Source: Chitinophaga sp. 180180018-3 (lineage in GTDB: Bacteria; Bacteroidota; Bacteroidia; Chitinophagales; Chitinophagaceae). Taken from it: a DNA stretch of 64,000 nt. This document shows positions 1 through 9,160 of this stretch, piece by piece. Position 1 is the stretch's first letter, and every line of letters starts with the position of its first letter. The position numbers were made by a program, and so were the translations under genes. The notes below the pieces were generated by a model that worked only from the letters and a program-made list of their open reading frames with translations, searched no databases and was not told the origin of the DNA. The DNA lies in the NCBI RefSeq assembly GCF_037893185.1, contig NZ_CP140772.1:7556001-7620000 (forward strand), written 5' to 3'.

Positions 1-315
1 CAGCACTACCTGAATGCCTTTGGGGGCAGGTTTCAGCCCCAGGTAAGTCATGGGATAAGGTTGCCACAGGTAGGCAAAAAGCGCCGCTGGTACAAAGAAT
101 GCTACAATAGAGTAAAAGAATTGTGTTATTTTCAGATAGCCGATGAAGTTAGGATTTACCAGTGCTCCATTTTGGAGGGCTTCCAGGCTTTGACCGGTGA
201 TACCCGGGGTGATCAGCCCCAACGCGAACAGGTATATGGCAAAGAACCCAAAGAAGAAACCGAGGAAGGTAACGAACTGCATTAAAACGGGAGACTGTTT
301 CAGATAACCGGTCAT
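1..315 (-). CDS. CPBP-family intramembrane protease-like protein, N-terminal part (runs off the window)
   Basis: The reading frame is open from the ATG at 313-315 to the window edge and gives 105 residues. They begin MTGYLKQSPVLMQFVTFLGF, followed by a long hydrophobic stretch and a second one around residues 62-80. The sequence then reads WQPYPMTYLGLKPAPKG. This pattern (membrane helix, extracytoplasmic loop, helix, then a 'YLGLK' turn) is the usual N-terminus of Bacteroidota CPBP (CAAX protease and bacteriocin-processing, Abi) membrane metalloproteases. The catalytic EExxxR and HxxxH motifs would lie outside the window and cannot be checked. It is divergent from dusB across about 185 bp. 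Confidence 0.6.
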   Translation of the reverse strand, partial: MTGYLKQSPVLMQFVTFLGFFFGFFAIYLFALGLITPGITGQSLEALQNGALVNPNFIGYLKITQFFYSIVAFFVPAALFAYLWQPYPMTYLGLKPAPKGIQVVL

Positions 316-399
316 AAGAAATTACTGTATTAAATTTGCGTAAATTTACACCGCGAAATTCAGTTTTTGCAGTTACTGACGGACCATCCGGACCGCTTG

Positions 400-407
400 T
401 AAATTTG
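400..407 (+). promoter_or_regulatory. possible -7 element for dusB in the 316-500 intergenic stretch
   Basis: TAAATTTG matches the Bacteroidota TAnnTTTG -7 consensus on the plus strand, about 93 bases before the dusB start. A second copy lies at 331-338. No convincing -33 TTTG box sits at the usual 19-21 bp spacing for either, so this is a weak call. Nothing else is recognisable in this divergent spacer. Confidence 0.25.
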
Positions 408-500
408 ACTGTCACTGCAAGGAAACCTGCTTGTAATAGAAATAGTATATAAAATATAAAAATAATAACTATAGCGAAAACCGCTGTGGCTATGTAAATT

Positions 501-1568
501 ATGGTGAAGATAGGAAATATTGAACTAGGAGAATTCCCTTTATTGCTGGCGCCCATGGAAGATGTGAGCGATCCGCCATTCCGTGCGGTATGTAAAGATA
601 ATGGGGCTGACCTCATGTATACCGAGTTCATATCTTCGGAGGGGCTGATACGTGATGCCATAAAAAGCCGGAAGAAGCTGGATATTTTTGATTACGAACG
701 GCCTGTTGGTATACAGATCTTTGGCGGGGATGAAGAGTCGCTTTCACTGGCCGCCCAGATTGTGGAAGCTACCAACCCGGATCTGCTGGATATTAATTTT
801 GGCTGTCCGGTGAAGAAAGTGGCCTGTAAGGGAGCCGGTGCCGGTATATTGAAGGATATTCCCAAGATGGTAAAGCTTACGGCAGCTGTAGTAAAAGCCA
901 CCAAACTGCCGGTGACCATTAAAACCCGCCTGGGTTGGGATGAGGAAACCAAGAATATCGAAGACGTGGCGGAAAGGCTGCAGGATGTGGGAATCAAAGC
1001 CCTCACCATTCACGGCCGTACCCGTACCCAAATGTATAAAGGAAGCGCCGACTGGACGCTGATCGGAAAAGTAAAGAATAATCCACGCATACAAATCCCT
1101 ATCTTTGGTAACGGTGACATATGTACGCCGGAGCAGGCAATAGCCGCCAGACAGAAATACGGGGTAGATGGCATTATGATCGGCCGCGCAGCTATCGGAT
1201 ATCCCTGGGTTTTCAGGGAAATAAAGCATTTTATGAAGACGGGCGAACATTTGCCTTTACCAACTGTTTTAGAAAGAGTGGAAGTTTGTAAAAAGCATCT
1301 TCACCAATCAGTTGCCTGGAAAGGGGAAGTAGTTGGTATACTGGAAATGCGCCGGCATTATACAAATTATCTCAAAGGTTTGCCGCATATAAAGGAATTC
1401 CGACAACAATTAGTAACTTTAAATACATTAGCAGAAATAGAGGACGTATTAGATGCGGTAGTACTGCAATACAAGGATCATATTTTCGAAAGAGCTGCTC
1501 CCCAGTTAGCCGCACAGGATTTTCTGCCGGCAGATAATGAAATGGCCGGCTGTAACGTTTACGGATAA
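501..1568 (+). CDS. dusB: tRNA-dihydrouridine synthase, DusB type
   Basis: This FMN-dependent oxidoreductase reduces specific uridines in the tRNA D-loop to dihydrouridine. The 355 residues form a TIM barrel followed by a helical domain. The start reads LLLAPMEDVSDPPFR, the family's FMN-binding signature. DINFGCPVKKVACKGAGAG near residues 97-115 contains the catalytic Cys (about C102). TIHGRTRTQMYKGSADW near 170-186 is the RNA/FMN-contact motif, and IFGNGDI and DGIMIGRAAIGYPW follow. The C-terminus (about 240-340) is the helical tRNA-binding domain. Length fits DusB. The ATG at 501 gives the canonical N-terminus. The next gene on the strand follows after 44 bp, but no functional link is implied. 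Confidence 0.95.
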   Translation: MVKIGNIELGEFPLLLAPMEDVSDPPFRAVCKDNGADLMYTEFISSEGLIRDAIKSRKKLDIFDYERPVGIQIFGGDEESLSLAAQIVEATNPDLLDINFGCPVKKVACKGAGAGILKDIPKMVKLTAAVVKATKLPVTIKTRLGWDEETKNIEDVAERLQDVGIKALTIHGRTRTQMYKGSADWTLIGKVKNNPRIQIPIFGNGDICTPEQAIAARQKYGVDGIMIGRAAIGYPWVFREIKHFMKTGEHLPLPTVLERVEVCKKHLHQSVAWKGEVVGILEMRRHYTNYLKGLPHIKEFRQQLVTLNTLAEIEDVLDAVVLQYKDHIFERAAPQLAAQDFLPADNEMAGCNVYG

Positions 1569-1612
1569 ACGGATACACCCCAGGACGTAAAAAAAACAAA
1601 AATTACTTTCAC

Positions 1613-2182
1613 ATGACCACATTTAAAAATCTGAAAAATGAAGTCTGGAAAGACTTACAGATTAAAAACAAATCTGCCCTGCGTAAAAAATACGCTGTTT
1701 CTAACATGGGGAGAGTGATCAGTTATCATGAAAGTACAGAAGACGGCAAGTTACTCACGGGTTCTACCGTAGAAGGGTATACGGTATTGAACGTAAAACC
1801 GGCAGATACTTACCAATCACTCTACCTGCACAGGGAAGTGGCTAAACTCTTTAGTAAAAGGTCAGGGCGGTCGCATAAATATGTGATCCACCTCGACTAC
1901 GATAAAAAGAACAATAAAGCATCCAACCTTCAATGGGCAACGAAGGAGGAAATGGAAGAGCACCAGCAGAAAAGCCCGGCCAAGCTGGCCTATAAAGAAA
2001 AGCAGCGCAATCGTTTGAAAGGATTGAAGCTGAACATTACCAAAGTGAAGAGTATCAAACGCCTGTTGAATAAACCAGGCAAGAAAACAATGAAACAAAT
2101 TGCCGAACAGTTCGATATCAGCGAAATGCAGCTTTACCGCATCAAGAGCGGAGAGAACTGGGGGCATGTAACAGTGGATTAA
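1613..2182 (+). CDS. NUMOD4/HNH endonuclease-like protein with C-terminal HTH
   Basis: The 189-residue protein opens with EVWKDLQI...YAVSNMGRVISY (about 10-42), the NUMOD4 module of homing-type endonucleases. It continues with YLHREVAKLF and YVIHLDYDKKNNKASNLQWAT (about 95-123), an HNH_3-like motif with H, D, N and N-L-W-T positions. The C-terminus, TMKQIAEQFDISEMQLYRIKSGENWGHV (about 160-186), resembles the NUMOD1/HTH module that gives DNA specificity. These families are found in free-standing homing endonucleases and phage HNH proteins. It lies alone between housekeeping genes, with no intron or intein visible in dusB. A domesticated or selfish nuclease is likely; the target is unknown. The first HNH His of the alpha-beta-metal core is not certain, so activity is not assured. 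Confidence 0.75.
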   Translation: MTTFKNLKNEVWKDLQIKNKSALRKKYAVSNMGRVISYHESTEDGKLLTGSTVEGYTVLNVKPADTYQSLYLHREVAKLFSKRSGRSHKYVIHLDYDKKNNKASNLQWATKEEMEEHQQKSPAKLAYKEKQRNRLKGLKLNITKVKSIKRLLNKPGKKTMKQIAEQFDISEMQLYRIKSGENWGHVTVD

Positions 2183-2222
2183 CGCCTGGTTTGCCAGGAC
2201 TGATCATAAATGATGTTGTCTG

Positions 2223-2255
2223 AACTATGGCCATGCTATATGTATGGCCATAGTT
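2223..2255. terminator. hairpin between convergent genes
   Basis: AACTATGGCCAT (2223-2234) pairs perfectly with ATGGCCATAGTT (2244-2255) around a 9-base loop. It sits between the convergent HNH gene and the nuclease-helicase gene. The tail is only modestly T-rich (ATTTGTAG), so it is probably a bidirectional but not classical intrinsic terminator. Confidence 0.55.
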
Positions 2256-2269
2256 ATTTGTAGCAGTCC

Positions 2270-5200
2270 TTACAAATCTGCCCTCATCATTTCGCCCAGC
2301 ATCTTCCGGTAGTGGGCACTGTGCTGTAAAACCGGCTCATGGCCCAGCACGATTACCTGTTTTCGTGCACGCGACAACGTTACCAGCAGCTTTCTGTCGA
2401 CCTCAATGTTCTTCTCCTCCCAGCTGAACTGCCCCAGGCATTGCAGGGTATTCACCTGTGCAGCATGATAAACCGCCAGTGAAACGATGATAATGTCGTT
2501 TTCCGCTCCCTGGAAGCGTTCCACGGTATCAATATTAATGCTGGCAAGGTCGTCGTCTTCCCCGATCAATGTGCGGATCAGGCTGATCTGCGTTCTCCAT
2601 GGCGTCACCACTCCTACTGTATCTTTCGAAAAACCGGACCCATGGCGGCGTTTGAGGTATTGCAGCAAAGAAGCCACCCATTGGGCCTCCGTTTTGTTCA
2701 TCTTGGAAGTAGCTTCGTACGGGCTGGGAATAAACACTTTCCTCCCCAGAGAAAGGATACGTTCCCAACCCTGCGTGGTTGGATGGGCTGGCATTTCGAA
2801 TGCCGCCTGTTGCTCCGGCCTGCCCGAAGAAAGTTGTCCGGCGTAGTAATGATTTACCAGTGCTGCTATATTATCGTGCATCCGGAAATGAGTGTTCAGC
2901 ATTCCCCAGGCATGGTGCCAGTGATGGTTTTTACAGCAATGCATCAACCGCTCAAAGAGCGCTGTACGCAGGTCGGTGATGCCCAACGATTGAAGGGATG
3001 CTGCCTGCACGGCACAAAAATATTCTTCCTGGGCAACAACCGGAGGTAACTGGTTCTGATCTCCTATCAGGATAAATTTACGGAAAGGCATCAGCAGCCC
3101 CAGTAGCTGCGGCTCTGTAAGTTGCGAGGCTTCATCCACGATCAGGGTATCGGCCGGTATACCCATCATCAGCAGCTGATCCAGACGCGAGGTCATAGTG
3201 GCTACAGTGGCCACAAATACCCGCTGGCCGGTGATGAATTTGCGGGCATCATCCAGTGAACCTTTCAGGCAATATTCCCGCAACAGCTGTGAGGCACCCG
3301 AATTACGCCCGCCCAGCCGCAGATGACTGATATCCCTGGCGCTGAGTTTATGGCATATTTCGTCTACCGCTTTGTTGGTGAATGCCACCAACACCACGCT
3401 GCGTCCTTGTTTTACCATCTCTCCTACTATGGTAGTGAGTAAGGAAGATGTTTTACCGGTACCGGGTGGCCCTTGTAACAGGAAGTAATCCCGGGCTTCC
3501 AATGCTTGCCGTACAATGATTTCCTGGTTGGGGTTGAACATCGCCGGACACGCATACGTCAGTGGTTCCCGGCGGGGAGCAGTTAGCCCCAGCAGCAGGT
3601 TCATTCTTTCCCGGTATGGAGGGGAAATGACATGAAAGAGTGCGGCAGCGGCGGTCCAGTAGTTGGATTCATAGATGTCATGTTCTATGATCCATTCATC
3701 GAACTGGCGGAAAAAATCCAGAGTCATCTGCCGGTTGTTCAGGGAAAAGCTCAGCTGATCCCGGCCGAGGTCTTCTATTCTGCCTTTCAGCAACTGCTGC
3801 TGCATGGGTTGCAGCTCAGTGCTGGTTCGGGGATAGATGATGGCGGTGTCGCCCTGCCGGAAATTGTGGCTAACGGGAACGACTATATCGAATACAACCA
3901 GGCTGTTGGTATTGTCGAATTCCCGGAACCTTAGTCCGGGAATGATGTTGAAGTGACGGAGTTTGTCTTTCTCCTGTTGCAGCCATAGTCCTGCGAATCC
4001 GTCTGCATCGTCTTCCCTGGCCACGGCAGAGAACATGCCACATTTGGCCTGCAAATACTCTCTCAGTGTGAAGGAGAGAAATTCACGATAGTAGTCTTTT
4101 GCCAGAGGTGGCGCTGTTTGCCAGGCTTGCTCATATGTGGCGAAGTGTGCAGCGCTGAAGGAAGGCAGGCCTTGTGCGGCCGCAGCTGTAATGCCGGATA
4201 ATATGGTTGTTTCGCCGATAGCCAGTCGTAACATCATGGCCACTACTTCGTTGCGTAGCAGTAACAGGTCGTTTTCCGAGTGATGCGTACTGCTGACGTT
4301 CCGCAGTGGGTTGGTAGCAGCAGCGGAATACAGGATAGCAGAGCTACCTTTCCGGTGCCTGCCGAAAGCAGAACGAAGCAGGAGGTTATAGCCTACCACC
4401 TGCATTTCATGGTTTTTCCAGGTATTGTAATCCGGGCATTTCCCGCTTTTGAGCTCAAAGATTTCCTTGCGGAGTTCATCTGCATCGTCTTCTGCCATCA
4501 GATCCAATCGCCCCTGAAGGCCATACAATGCAGAAAAAAATGTGGGCTCAATGCGCACAGGTTTATGCTGCAGTTCTTTCACAGTATTGTGCAGATTGCC
4601 CCAGTGCTGCTGCCGGATATCGCGGTACATTTCATTGATGGCCTCCCGGCCGTAGGCGGCTGCCTGCAATACATTTTCGGCTACTGCCTCTACAAAGGAA
4701 GTTTTGAAATCGACATTGTTGTTGCGGAGCATCTCATCCAGCAGCGCATTGACGAGGTTGCCCTTGAATGCTGCCGGACCGGATTGCTGAGGCGTGAGCT
4801 TTTTCACGAGGTACAGTAGCCGGTTGGGGCCTTTATGCGTAAAACATTCAGCAAGGTCACTGATATCGATCAGCAGGTCCGGTTCCAGCACCACCTGGCT
4901 TTCCGCAGTAGCGGCATATTCGCCGGAACTAAGCTGGCGGCAGTTAAGCACATGAATCGTATCGTAAGGGCGTAACAACCGGTGTAGTGATAAAATAGCC
5001 ACAGGGTCCATATCTTCCAGCAAAAGCAGAAAATCACCCTGTTCGTCGTTCCGGGCGCCCACCTGCATGGAGTAACGGCCATCGGCACTGGTTTGGAGTG
5101 TACCAACGGAAGTGACCATACACTTGATCAGGGTAAGAGTGCCGGAATGGTGCTGCCAGGTAACAGATAGTTTGTGCTGGCCGGCCGGCGCATATATTTC

Positions 5201-5557
5201 CTGCAGATCGTTGGGCGGCGCAACCTGGAAACACCAGGCCACGGCCTCTGAAAGGGCTCTGATACAAAGCTGGTGTTCCGTATCCTGCAAGGAGAACATT
5301 CCGCGTGTAGCCTTATTCGTTAGGATGCTTAAGGCTGTCAGTTGCTGACGGATATCGGGAGGAAGTGCGTTCTGATCAAAATAAAACTGCATCCGCGCAA
5401 ACAGGTTACCGAATGAACGGCTTTCTTTCCGGGTAAGCTCCCTGAAAAGGATTTCAAGTATCTGTCTGTATTGACGGATTTTTTCATCTGTATCCGGGAG
5501 ATGGTATGCTTCCCTTATCCTGGCGTAAAACGCGGTTGCCGTCTGTGATGCCTCCAT
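2270..5557 (-). CDS. Dna2-like nuclease-helicase (PD-(D/E)xK nuclease + SF1 AAA helicase)
   Basis: This 1095-residue protein combines a PD-(D/E)xK nuclease and a superfamily 1 helicase. The nuclease core is visible as LQGRLDLMAED (D about 352) followed by EIFELKSGK (E368, K370), as in Cas4/RecB-type nucleases. The helicase has Walker A QGPPGTGKTS (about 695-704), Walker B LIVDEAS (about 805-811), GDQNQLPPV (about 832-840, motif III) and a C-terminal VTPWRTQI, VERFQGAENDIIIVSL and LVTLSRARKQVIVLG (motifs IV-VI). The order nuclease-then-helicase matches the DNA2 family, which resects and processes DNA ends and flaps. No Cys cluster for an Fe-S centre is evident around the nuclease, unlike eukaryotic Dna2. 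It is a single gene, convergent with the HNH gene. Function as a repair or defence nuclease-helicase is inferred. Confidence 0.85.
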   Translation of the reverse strand: MEASQTATAFYARIREAYHLPDTDEKIRQYRQILEILFRELTRKESRSFGNLFARMQFYFDQNALPPDIRQQLTALSILTNKATRGMFSLQDTEHQLCIRALSEAVAWCFQVAPPNDLQEIYAPAGQHKLSVTWQHHSGTLTLIKCMVTSVGTLQTSADGRYSMQVGARNDEQGDFLLLLEDMDPVAILSLHRLLRPYDTIHVLNCRQLSSGEYAATAESQVVLEPDLLIDISDLAECFTHKGPNRLLYLVKKLTPQQSGPAAFKGNLVNALLDEMLRNNNVDFKTSFVEAVAENVLQAAAYGREAINEMYRDIRQQHWGNLHNTVKELQHKPVRIEPTFFSALYGLQGRLDLMAEDDADELRKEIFELKSGKCPDYNTWKNHEMQVVGYNLLLRSAFGRHRKGSSAILYSAAATNPLRNVSSTHHSENDLLLLRNEVVAMMLRLAIGETTILSGITAAAAQGLPSFSAAHFATYEQAWQTAPPLAKDYYREFLSFTLREYLQAKCGMFSAVAREDDADGFAGLWLQQEKDKLRHFNIIPGLRFREFDNTNSLVVFDIVVPVSHNFRQGDTAIIYPRTSTELQPMQQQLLKGRIEDLGRDQLSFSLNNRQMTLDFFRQFDEWIIEHDIYESNYWTAAAALFHVISPPYRERMNLLLGLTAPRREPLTYACPAMFNPNQEIIVRQALEARDYFLLQGPPGTGKTSSLLTTIVGEMVKQGRSVVLVAFTNKAVDEICHKLSARDISHLRLGGRNSGASQLLREYCLKGSLDDARKFITGQRVFVATVATMTSRLDQLLMMGIPADTLIVDEASQLTEPQLLGLLMPFRKFILIGDQNQLPPVVAQEEYFCAVQAASLQSLGITDLRTALFERLMHCCKNHHWHHAWGMLNTHFRMHDNIAALVNHYYAGQLSSGRPEQQAAFEMPAHPTTQGWERILSLGRKVFIPSPYEATSKMNKTEAQWVASLLQYLKRRHGSGFSKDTVGVVTPWRTQISLIRTLIGEDDDLASINIDTVERFQGAENDIIIVSLAVYHAAQVNTLQCLGQFSWEEKNIEVDRKLLVTLSRARKQVIVLGHEPVLQHSAHYRKMLGEMMRADL

Positions 5558-5643
5558 CTCCGCAAGTTAATGAATCGTTACCGTTTGCATGGATGCGGCA
5601 TTTGTTATACCTTCCGGAGGATTTATAATGTAATTATCTTTTT

Positions 5644-6441
5644 ATGTCAACCAGGAAAATAGCCATTATAGGTGGAGGAAATCTGGGAACGGCCATTGCC
5701 CAGGGATTGCTGAAGAGCGGTTTTTCAAAGGCCGGTGATATCACTATCACCAAACGCAACACGAGTACCCTGTCAGCGCTGAAAGAAGCCGGGGTGAGGG
5801 TTGAAACGGATAATGCAATTGCTATCCGTGAGTCGGAAGTGATCGTGGTAGCCTTAAAGCCGTACAATGTGCGGGAGGTACTGCAGAGTTTTAAGAGCTC
5901 CTTTGATCCGGCCAGGCATATACTGATCAGTGTAGTAACAGGGGTGAGTATAGATGATCTCGAGCATATCGTACCCGGTATGCCGGTAGTGCGGGCTATG
6001 CCTAATACAGCGATCGCTATCCAGGAATCCATTACCTGTATAGCTCATAAGCATGCCAGTGAAGAGCAGATCCGGTATATAAAGAGCATGTTCGATCAGC
6101 TGGGAGCTACGGTGAGTATCGATGAAAAGCTGATGGATGCGGCCACCGTGCTGGGGGCATGCGGTATTGCCTATGCACTTCGTTATATCAGGGCTAATAT
6201 CCAGGGAGGCATTGAAATTGGGTTCGATGTGCGTACGGCGAGCCTTATTGCGGCTCAAACGGTGAAAGGAGCGGCAGAGTTGCTGATCAGGGAAAACCGT
6301 CATCCGGAAGAAGAAATTGATAAGGTCACTACTCCCAAAGGATGTACAATTGCAGGGTTGAATGAGATGGAACACCAGGGATTCAGTTCTTCACTGATAA
6401 AGGGAATTATAGCCTCTTACGATAAAATTGTCAAGGACTAA
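5644..6441 (+). CDS. proC: pyrroline-5-carboxylate reductase
   Basis: Catalyses the last step of proline synthesis, NAD(P)H-dependent reduction of pyrroline-5-carboxylate. The 265 residues begin with the dinucleotide-binding motif KIAIIGGGNLGTAIAQGLL. VVALKPYNV near 76-84 and VVRAMPNTAIAIQESIT near 116-132 are classic ProC motifs. The C-terminus DKVTTPKGCTIAGLNEME (about 228-246) is the family substrate-binding signature (TPGGTTxxGL in most homologues, here TPKGCTIAGL). Length is normal. It converges with the SixA-like gene with an 8 bp gap. A GGAGG run lies about 23 bases before the ATG, too far for a normal SD, so start choice rests on homology. Confidence 0.93.
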   Translation: MSTRKIAIIGGGNLGTAIAQGLLKSGFSKAGDITITKRNTSTLSALKEAGVRVETDNAIAIRESEVIVVALKPYNVREVLQSFKSSFDPARHILISVVTGVSIDDLEHIVPGMPVVRAMPNTAIAIQESITCIAHKHASEEQIRYIKSMFDQLGATVSIDEKLMDAATVLGACGIAYALRYIRANIQGGIEIGFDVRTASLIAAQTVKGAAELLIRENRHPEEEIDKVTTPKGCTIAGLNEMEHQGFSSSLIKGIIASYDKIVKD

Positions 6442-6449
6442 AAGGGGAA

Positions 6450-6944
6450 CTACTCTTTCCGGGGGTACTCGAAGAAAAGGAACTTTTTCTTAGCCAGATC
6501 AAAATCTTTCCAGCTATCGGTATCGGCCTGTATGCCAAAGATGCCGGTGGTAGGCACATTGTCTATTCTGATCTCTTCAGTAAGATAATTGGCAAAATCA
6601 GTAATTCCCGGATTATGCGCGAAAATGGCAACTGCGCCAAAATCGTCATCTATCTTGGTAATTACTTTCAGGAAGGTGGCAGCATAACAAAGGTAGAGTT
6701 CTTCTTCCAACAGGATGGCTTGCTTGGGGTATTTCCACTCACTGGCCATCATTTTGGCAGTTGTTCTTGCCCTTTTTGCCGGACTCGAGATGATCAGTTC
6801 CGGAACCATACCGCGTGAAATAAGCCTTTTGGCCATTTCCGGAGCATTTTGCTTACCCCTTTTGTTGAGTGGCCGGTCAAAATCATCCATATCCGGATCC
6901 GTCCAGCTGGATTTTGCATGACGTATTAGCAGTAATGTTTTCAT
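6450..6944 (-). CDS. SixA-like histidine phosphatase
   Basis: 164 residues in the histidine phosphatase (phosphoglycerate-mutase-like) superfamily. The RHG-type motif LLLIRHAKSSW sits at residues 4-14 with the phospho-accepting His at about 8. PLNKRGKQNAPEMAKRL (about 26-42) and ISSPAKRARTTAKMM (about 53-67) follow, and the second catalytic His is in FAHNPGITDFANYL (about 109-122). SixA in E. coli dephosphorylates His-phosphorylated signalling proteins; here the substrate is unknown. It stands alone, convergent with proC. Confidence 0.88.
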   Translation of the reverse strand: MKTLLLIRHAKSSWTDPDMDDFDRPLNKRGKQNAPEMAKRLISRGMVPELIISSPAKRARTTAKMMASEWKYPKQAILLEEELYLCYAATFLKVITKIDDDFGAVAIFAHNPGITDFANYLTEEIRIDNVPTTGIFGIQADTDSWKDFDLAKKKFLFFEYPRKE

Positions 6945-7081
6945 GGTCTGAAAACCTATAGTTAACTGAGGCGAAAATACTGATTTTACAGGAAGATAAC
7001 TTGTTAGACTTATAATGTGTAAGTTATGGGGCTTATTTAAGATAAAATTAACTTAGCAATTGGCCTTTTGCAGCTAATCAT

Positions 7082-7130
7082 AAAAAAAATGCAGCGAGGA
7101 TTATCTGATAATCCCCGCTGCATTTTTTTT
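7082..7130. terminator. strong bidirectional terminator hairpin
   Basis: ATGCAGCG (7089-7096) pairs with CGCTGCAT (7116-7123) and GGATTAT (7098-7104) with ATAATCC (7108-7114), with one A/C mismatch and a CTG loop. The stem is flanked by A8 on the left and T8 on the right, so it can stop transcription both ways. It lies just beyond the 3' end of the PurF-type gene, which runs leftward. Its sequence is partly repeated at 37851-37889. Confidence 0.85.
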
Positions 7131-7141
7131 ATGGTCAGCCG

Positions 7142-8989
7142 TTAGTATCCTCTTTCGTTCTTGCCTTCGATATAATTCATGAATGCCTTGTTCACCACTC
7201 TGTTACCGCCCGGGGTAGGATAATCACCGGTAAAGTACCAGTCGCCCAGGTTATTCGGACATGCCTGGTGGAGGCTTTCGATGGATTGATAGATGAGTTC
7301 TATTTCGGCGCCTATACCCTTAGGAGTGAGTATTTCCGCGATTTTGGCGGAAATCTGCTCAGGGGTGAAAGGCTTGTAGATATTTTTTACGACGTTCTGG
7401 GCGTGCAGGGTGTTGGTACGGGCCAGTTCCTTGCATAAACCATATGCTTCCTGGAGGATATATTCCTTGCCATGATCTTTCAGCAGGGCGATAGCGGCTT
7501 GGAATGCCACGAAATCTCCCATTTTGCTCATATCGATACCATAGCAGTCCGGGTAGCGGATTTGCGGGGCTGATGATACAATGATGAGCTTTTTAGGGCC
7601 AAGGCGATCCAGCATCTTTATGATACTTTCCTTTAGCGTGGTACCACGTACGATAGAGTCGTCGATTACAACAAGGGAGTCGATGCCGGGTCTTACAGTA
7701 CCGTAGGTGATATCGTACACGTGCTGTACCATCTCGTTACGGCTGGAATCTTCGGTGATGAACGTACGCATTTTTACGTCTTTGATAGCGATTTTATCAA
7801 TACGAATGCGGCGATTCACCATTTCAGACAGCTTTTCGGCGTCGAAATCATTGCCCCAGGAAAGGATACGCTCCACTTTTATTTTGTTCAGGTAGTCTTC
7901 CAGGCCTTTCAATAAGCCATAGAAGGCTATTTCCGCAGTGTTCGGGATAAAGGAGAAGATAGTATTGCGAAGGTCGTTATCGATGGCTTTCAGCACGGTG
8001 GCTGAAAGATTGCGGCCCAGGGCAGTACGTTCTTTATAGATCTTTTCGTCGTTACCGCGTGAGAAGTAGATCCTTTCAAAGCTGCATGCTTTGCGTTCTT
8101 TGGGTTCGAGGATCTGTTCTATGGCGTATTCGCCGTTATTTTTCACGATGAGGGCATTGCCTGGCATCAGCTCCAGTACTTCATTTTCGCCCACGTTGAA
8201 GGTGGTACGGATAGCAGCCCTTTCAGAAGCAGCAACAATGACGTCTTCATTAATATAGTAGTAAGATGGGCGGATGCCGTGAGCATCTCTGATAACAAAA
8301 GCATCGCCGGAGCCGATAAGGCCGCAGGCATGATAGCCTCCGTCGAACATGGAAAATGCCTGTTGCAGGATCTTTTTGATGTCCAGTTCGGAAGTGCCGT
8401 CGTTATCTTCTTTTACGAGGAAATGGTGTACCACTTCCAGCATAGCAGCGAGGTCGCTGTTTTTGTGTGTTTCGCCTGGTTCAGCTTTGGAGAATTTGAA
8501 AAGTTCGTCGGCGTTTACCAGGTTGAAGTTTCCGGCCATTGCAAGATTCCGGGCCGGGATGGTGTTATAGCGGAGGAACGGGTGGCAGAGTTCAACATTG
8601 TTTTTACCCTGTGTAGCGTAGCGAAGATGGCCCATCAGAAGCTCGCCCAGGAAACGGACGTGGCCTTTCATGAGGCCCGGGTATTTGGTGATCTCCGGTT
8701 GGTATCTTTCTATTTCGTGTATTTCGTCGCGGATTTTTCCGAAGATATCGCCGATGGCCTGAGGGGCGGCACTACGGAAACGATGCATAAAGGGAACCCC
8801 CGGTTCGGTATTCAGTTTTACGGTTGCCAGCCCGGCGCCATCCTGGCCCCTGTTGTGCTGTTTTTCCATGAGCAGGTACAATTTGTTCAGCCCATAGAAA
8901 ACGCTCCCATATTTTTGTTGGTAGTAGGAAAACGGCTTTCTTAATCTTATAAATGCCAGACCGCATTCATGTTTGATCGCATCACTCAT
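7142..8989 (-). CDS. amidophosphoribosyltransferase-type protein (class II glutamine amidotransferase + PRTase)
   Basis: The PurF-type reaction transfers glutamine amide nitrogen to PRPP to give phosphoribosylamine, the first step of purine synthesis. Starting at the ATG whose codon ends at 8989, the protein is 615 residues and begins MSDAIKHECGLAFI. The Cys after a short propeptide is the expected N-terminal nucleophile of class II amidotransferases once processed. The PRPP-binding motif SLVVIDDSIVRGTTLKESI lies in the C-terminal half, followed by SAPQIRYPDCYGIDM. It is about 100 residues longer than E. coli PurF. Bacteroidota often carry a longer paralogue, so this may be the second enzyme and not the only PurF. 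An upstream in-frame ATG (9010) would add seven residues and bury the propeptide, so it was not chosen. Confidence 0.85.
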   Translation of the reverse strand: MSDAIKHECGLAFIRLRKPFSYYQQKYGSVFYGLNKLYLLMEKQHNRGQDGAGLATVKLNTEPGVPFMHRFRSAAPQAIGDIFGKIRDEIHEIERYQPEITKYPGLMKGHVRFLGELLMGHLRYATQGKNNVELCHPFLRYNTIPARNLAMAGNFNLVNADELFKFSKAEPGETHKNSDLAAMLEVVHHFLVKEDNDGTSELDIKKILQQAFSMFDGGYHACGLIGSGDAFVIRDAHGIRPSYYYINEDVIVAASERAAIRTTFNVGENEVLELMPGNALIVKNNGEYAIEQILEPKERKACSFERIYFSRGNDEKIYKERTALGRNLSATVLKAIDNDLRNTIFSFIPNTAEIAFYGLLKGLEDYLNKIKVERILSWGNDFDAEKLSEMVNRRIRIDKIAIKDVKMRTFITEDSSRNEMVQHVYDITYGTVRPGIDSLVVIDDSIVRGTTLKESIIKMLDRLGPKKLIIVSSAPQIRYPDCYGIDMSKMGDFVAFQAAIALLKDHGKEYILQEAYGLCKELARTNTLHAQNVVKNIYKPFTPEQISAKIAEILTPKGIGAEIELIYQSIESLHQACPNNLGDWYFTGDYPTPGGNRVVNKAFMNYIEGKNERGY

Positions 8990-9110
8990 GGCAGAAAATT
9001 GAAGTCGCAAAGGTACACCAAAAAATGGGTAAAAAGTGAAGTGGAAAACCGGTTTAGCTGCAAGCCCCTGGAGTCAGGCGTTTAGATGGCAGTTGAGAAA
9101 GTACCCGCAT

Positions 9111-9141
9111 AAAAAAAGCGGAGACGATTGGTCTCCGCTTT
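9111..9141 (-). terminator. intrinsic terminator of the SurA-like gene
   Basis: AAAGCGGAGAC (9115-9125) pairs perfectly with GTCTCCGCTTT (9131-9141) around a GATTG loop. On the minus strand the hairpin is followed by a T7 run (A run at 9111-9117). It lies 19 bp beyond the stop of the SurA-like gene. Confidence 0.9.
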
Positions 9142-9160
9142 ACTATTAAAAGAAGTTCCT

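Noticed and set aside
8990..9010. Seven-residue N-terminal extension of the PurF-type protein
   Set aside because: The later ATG gives the expected short propeptide before the catalytic Cys, and the extra residues are not conserved in type.
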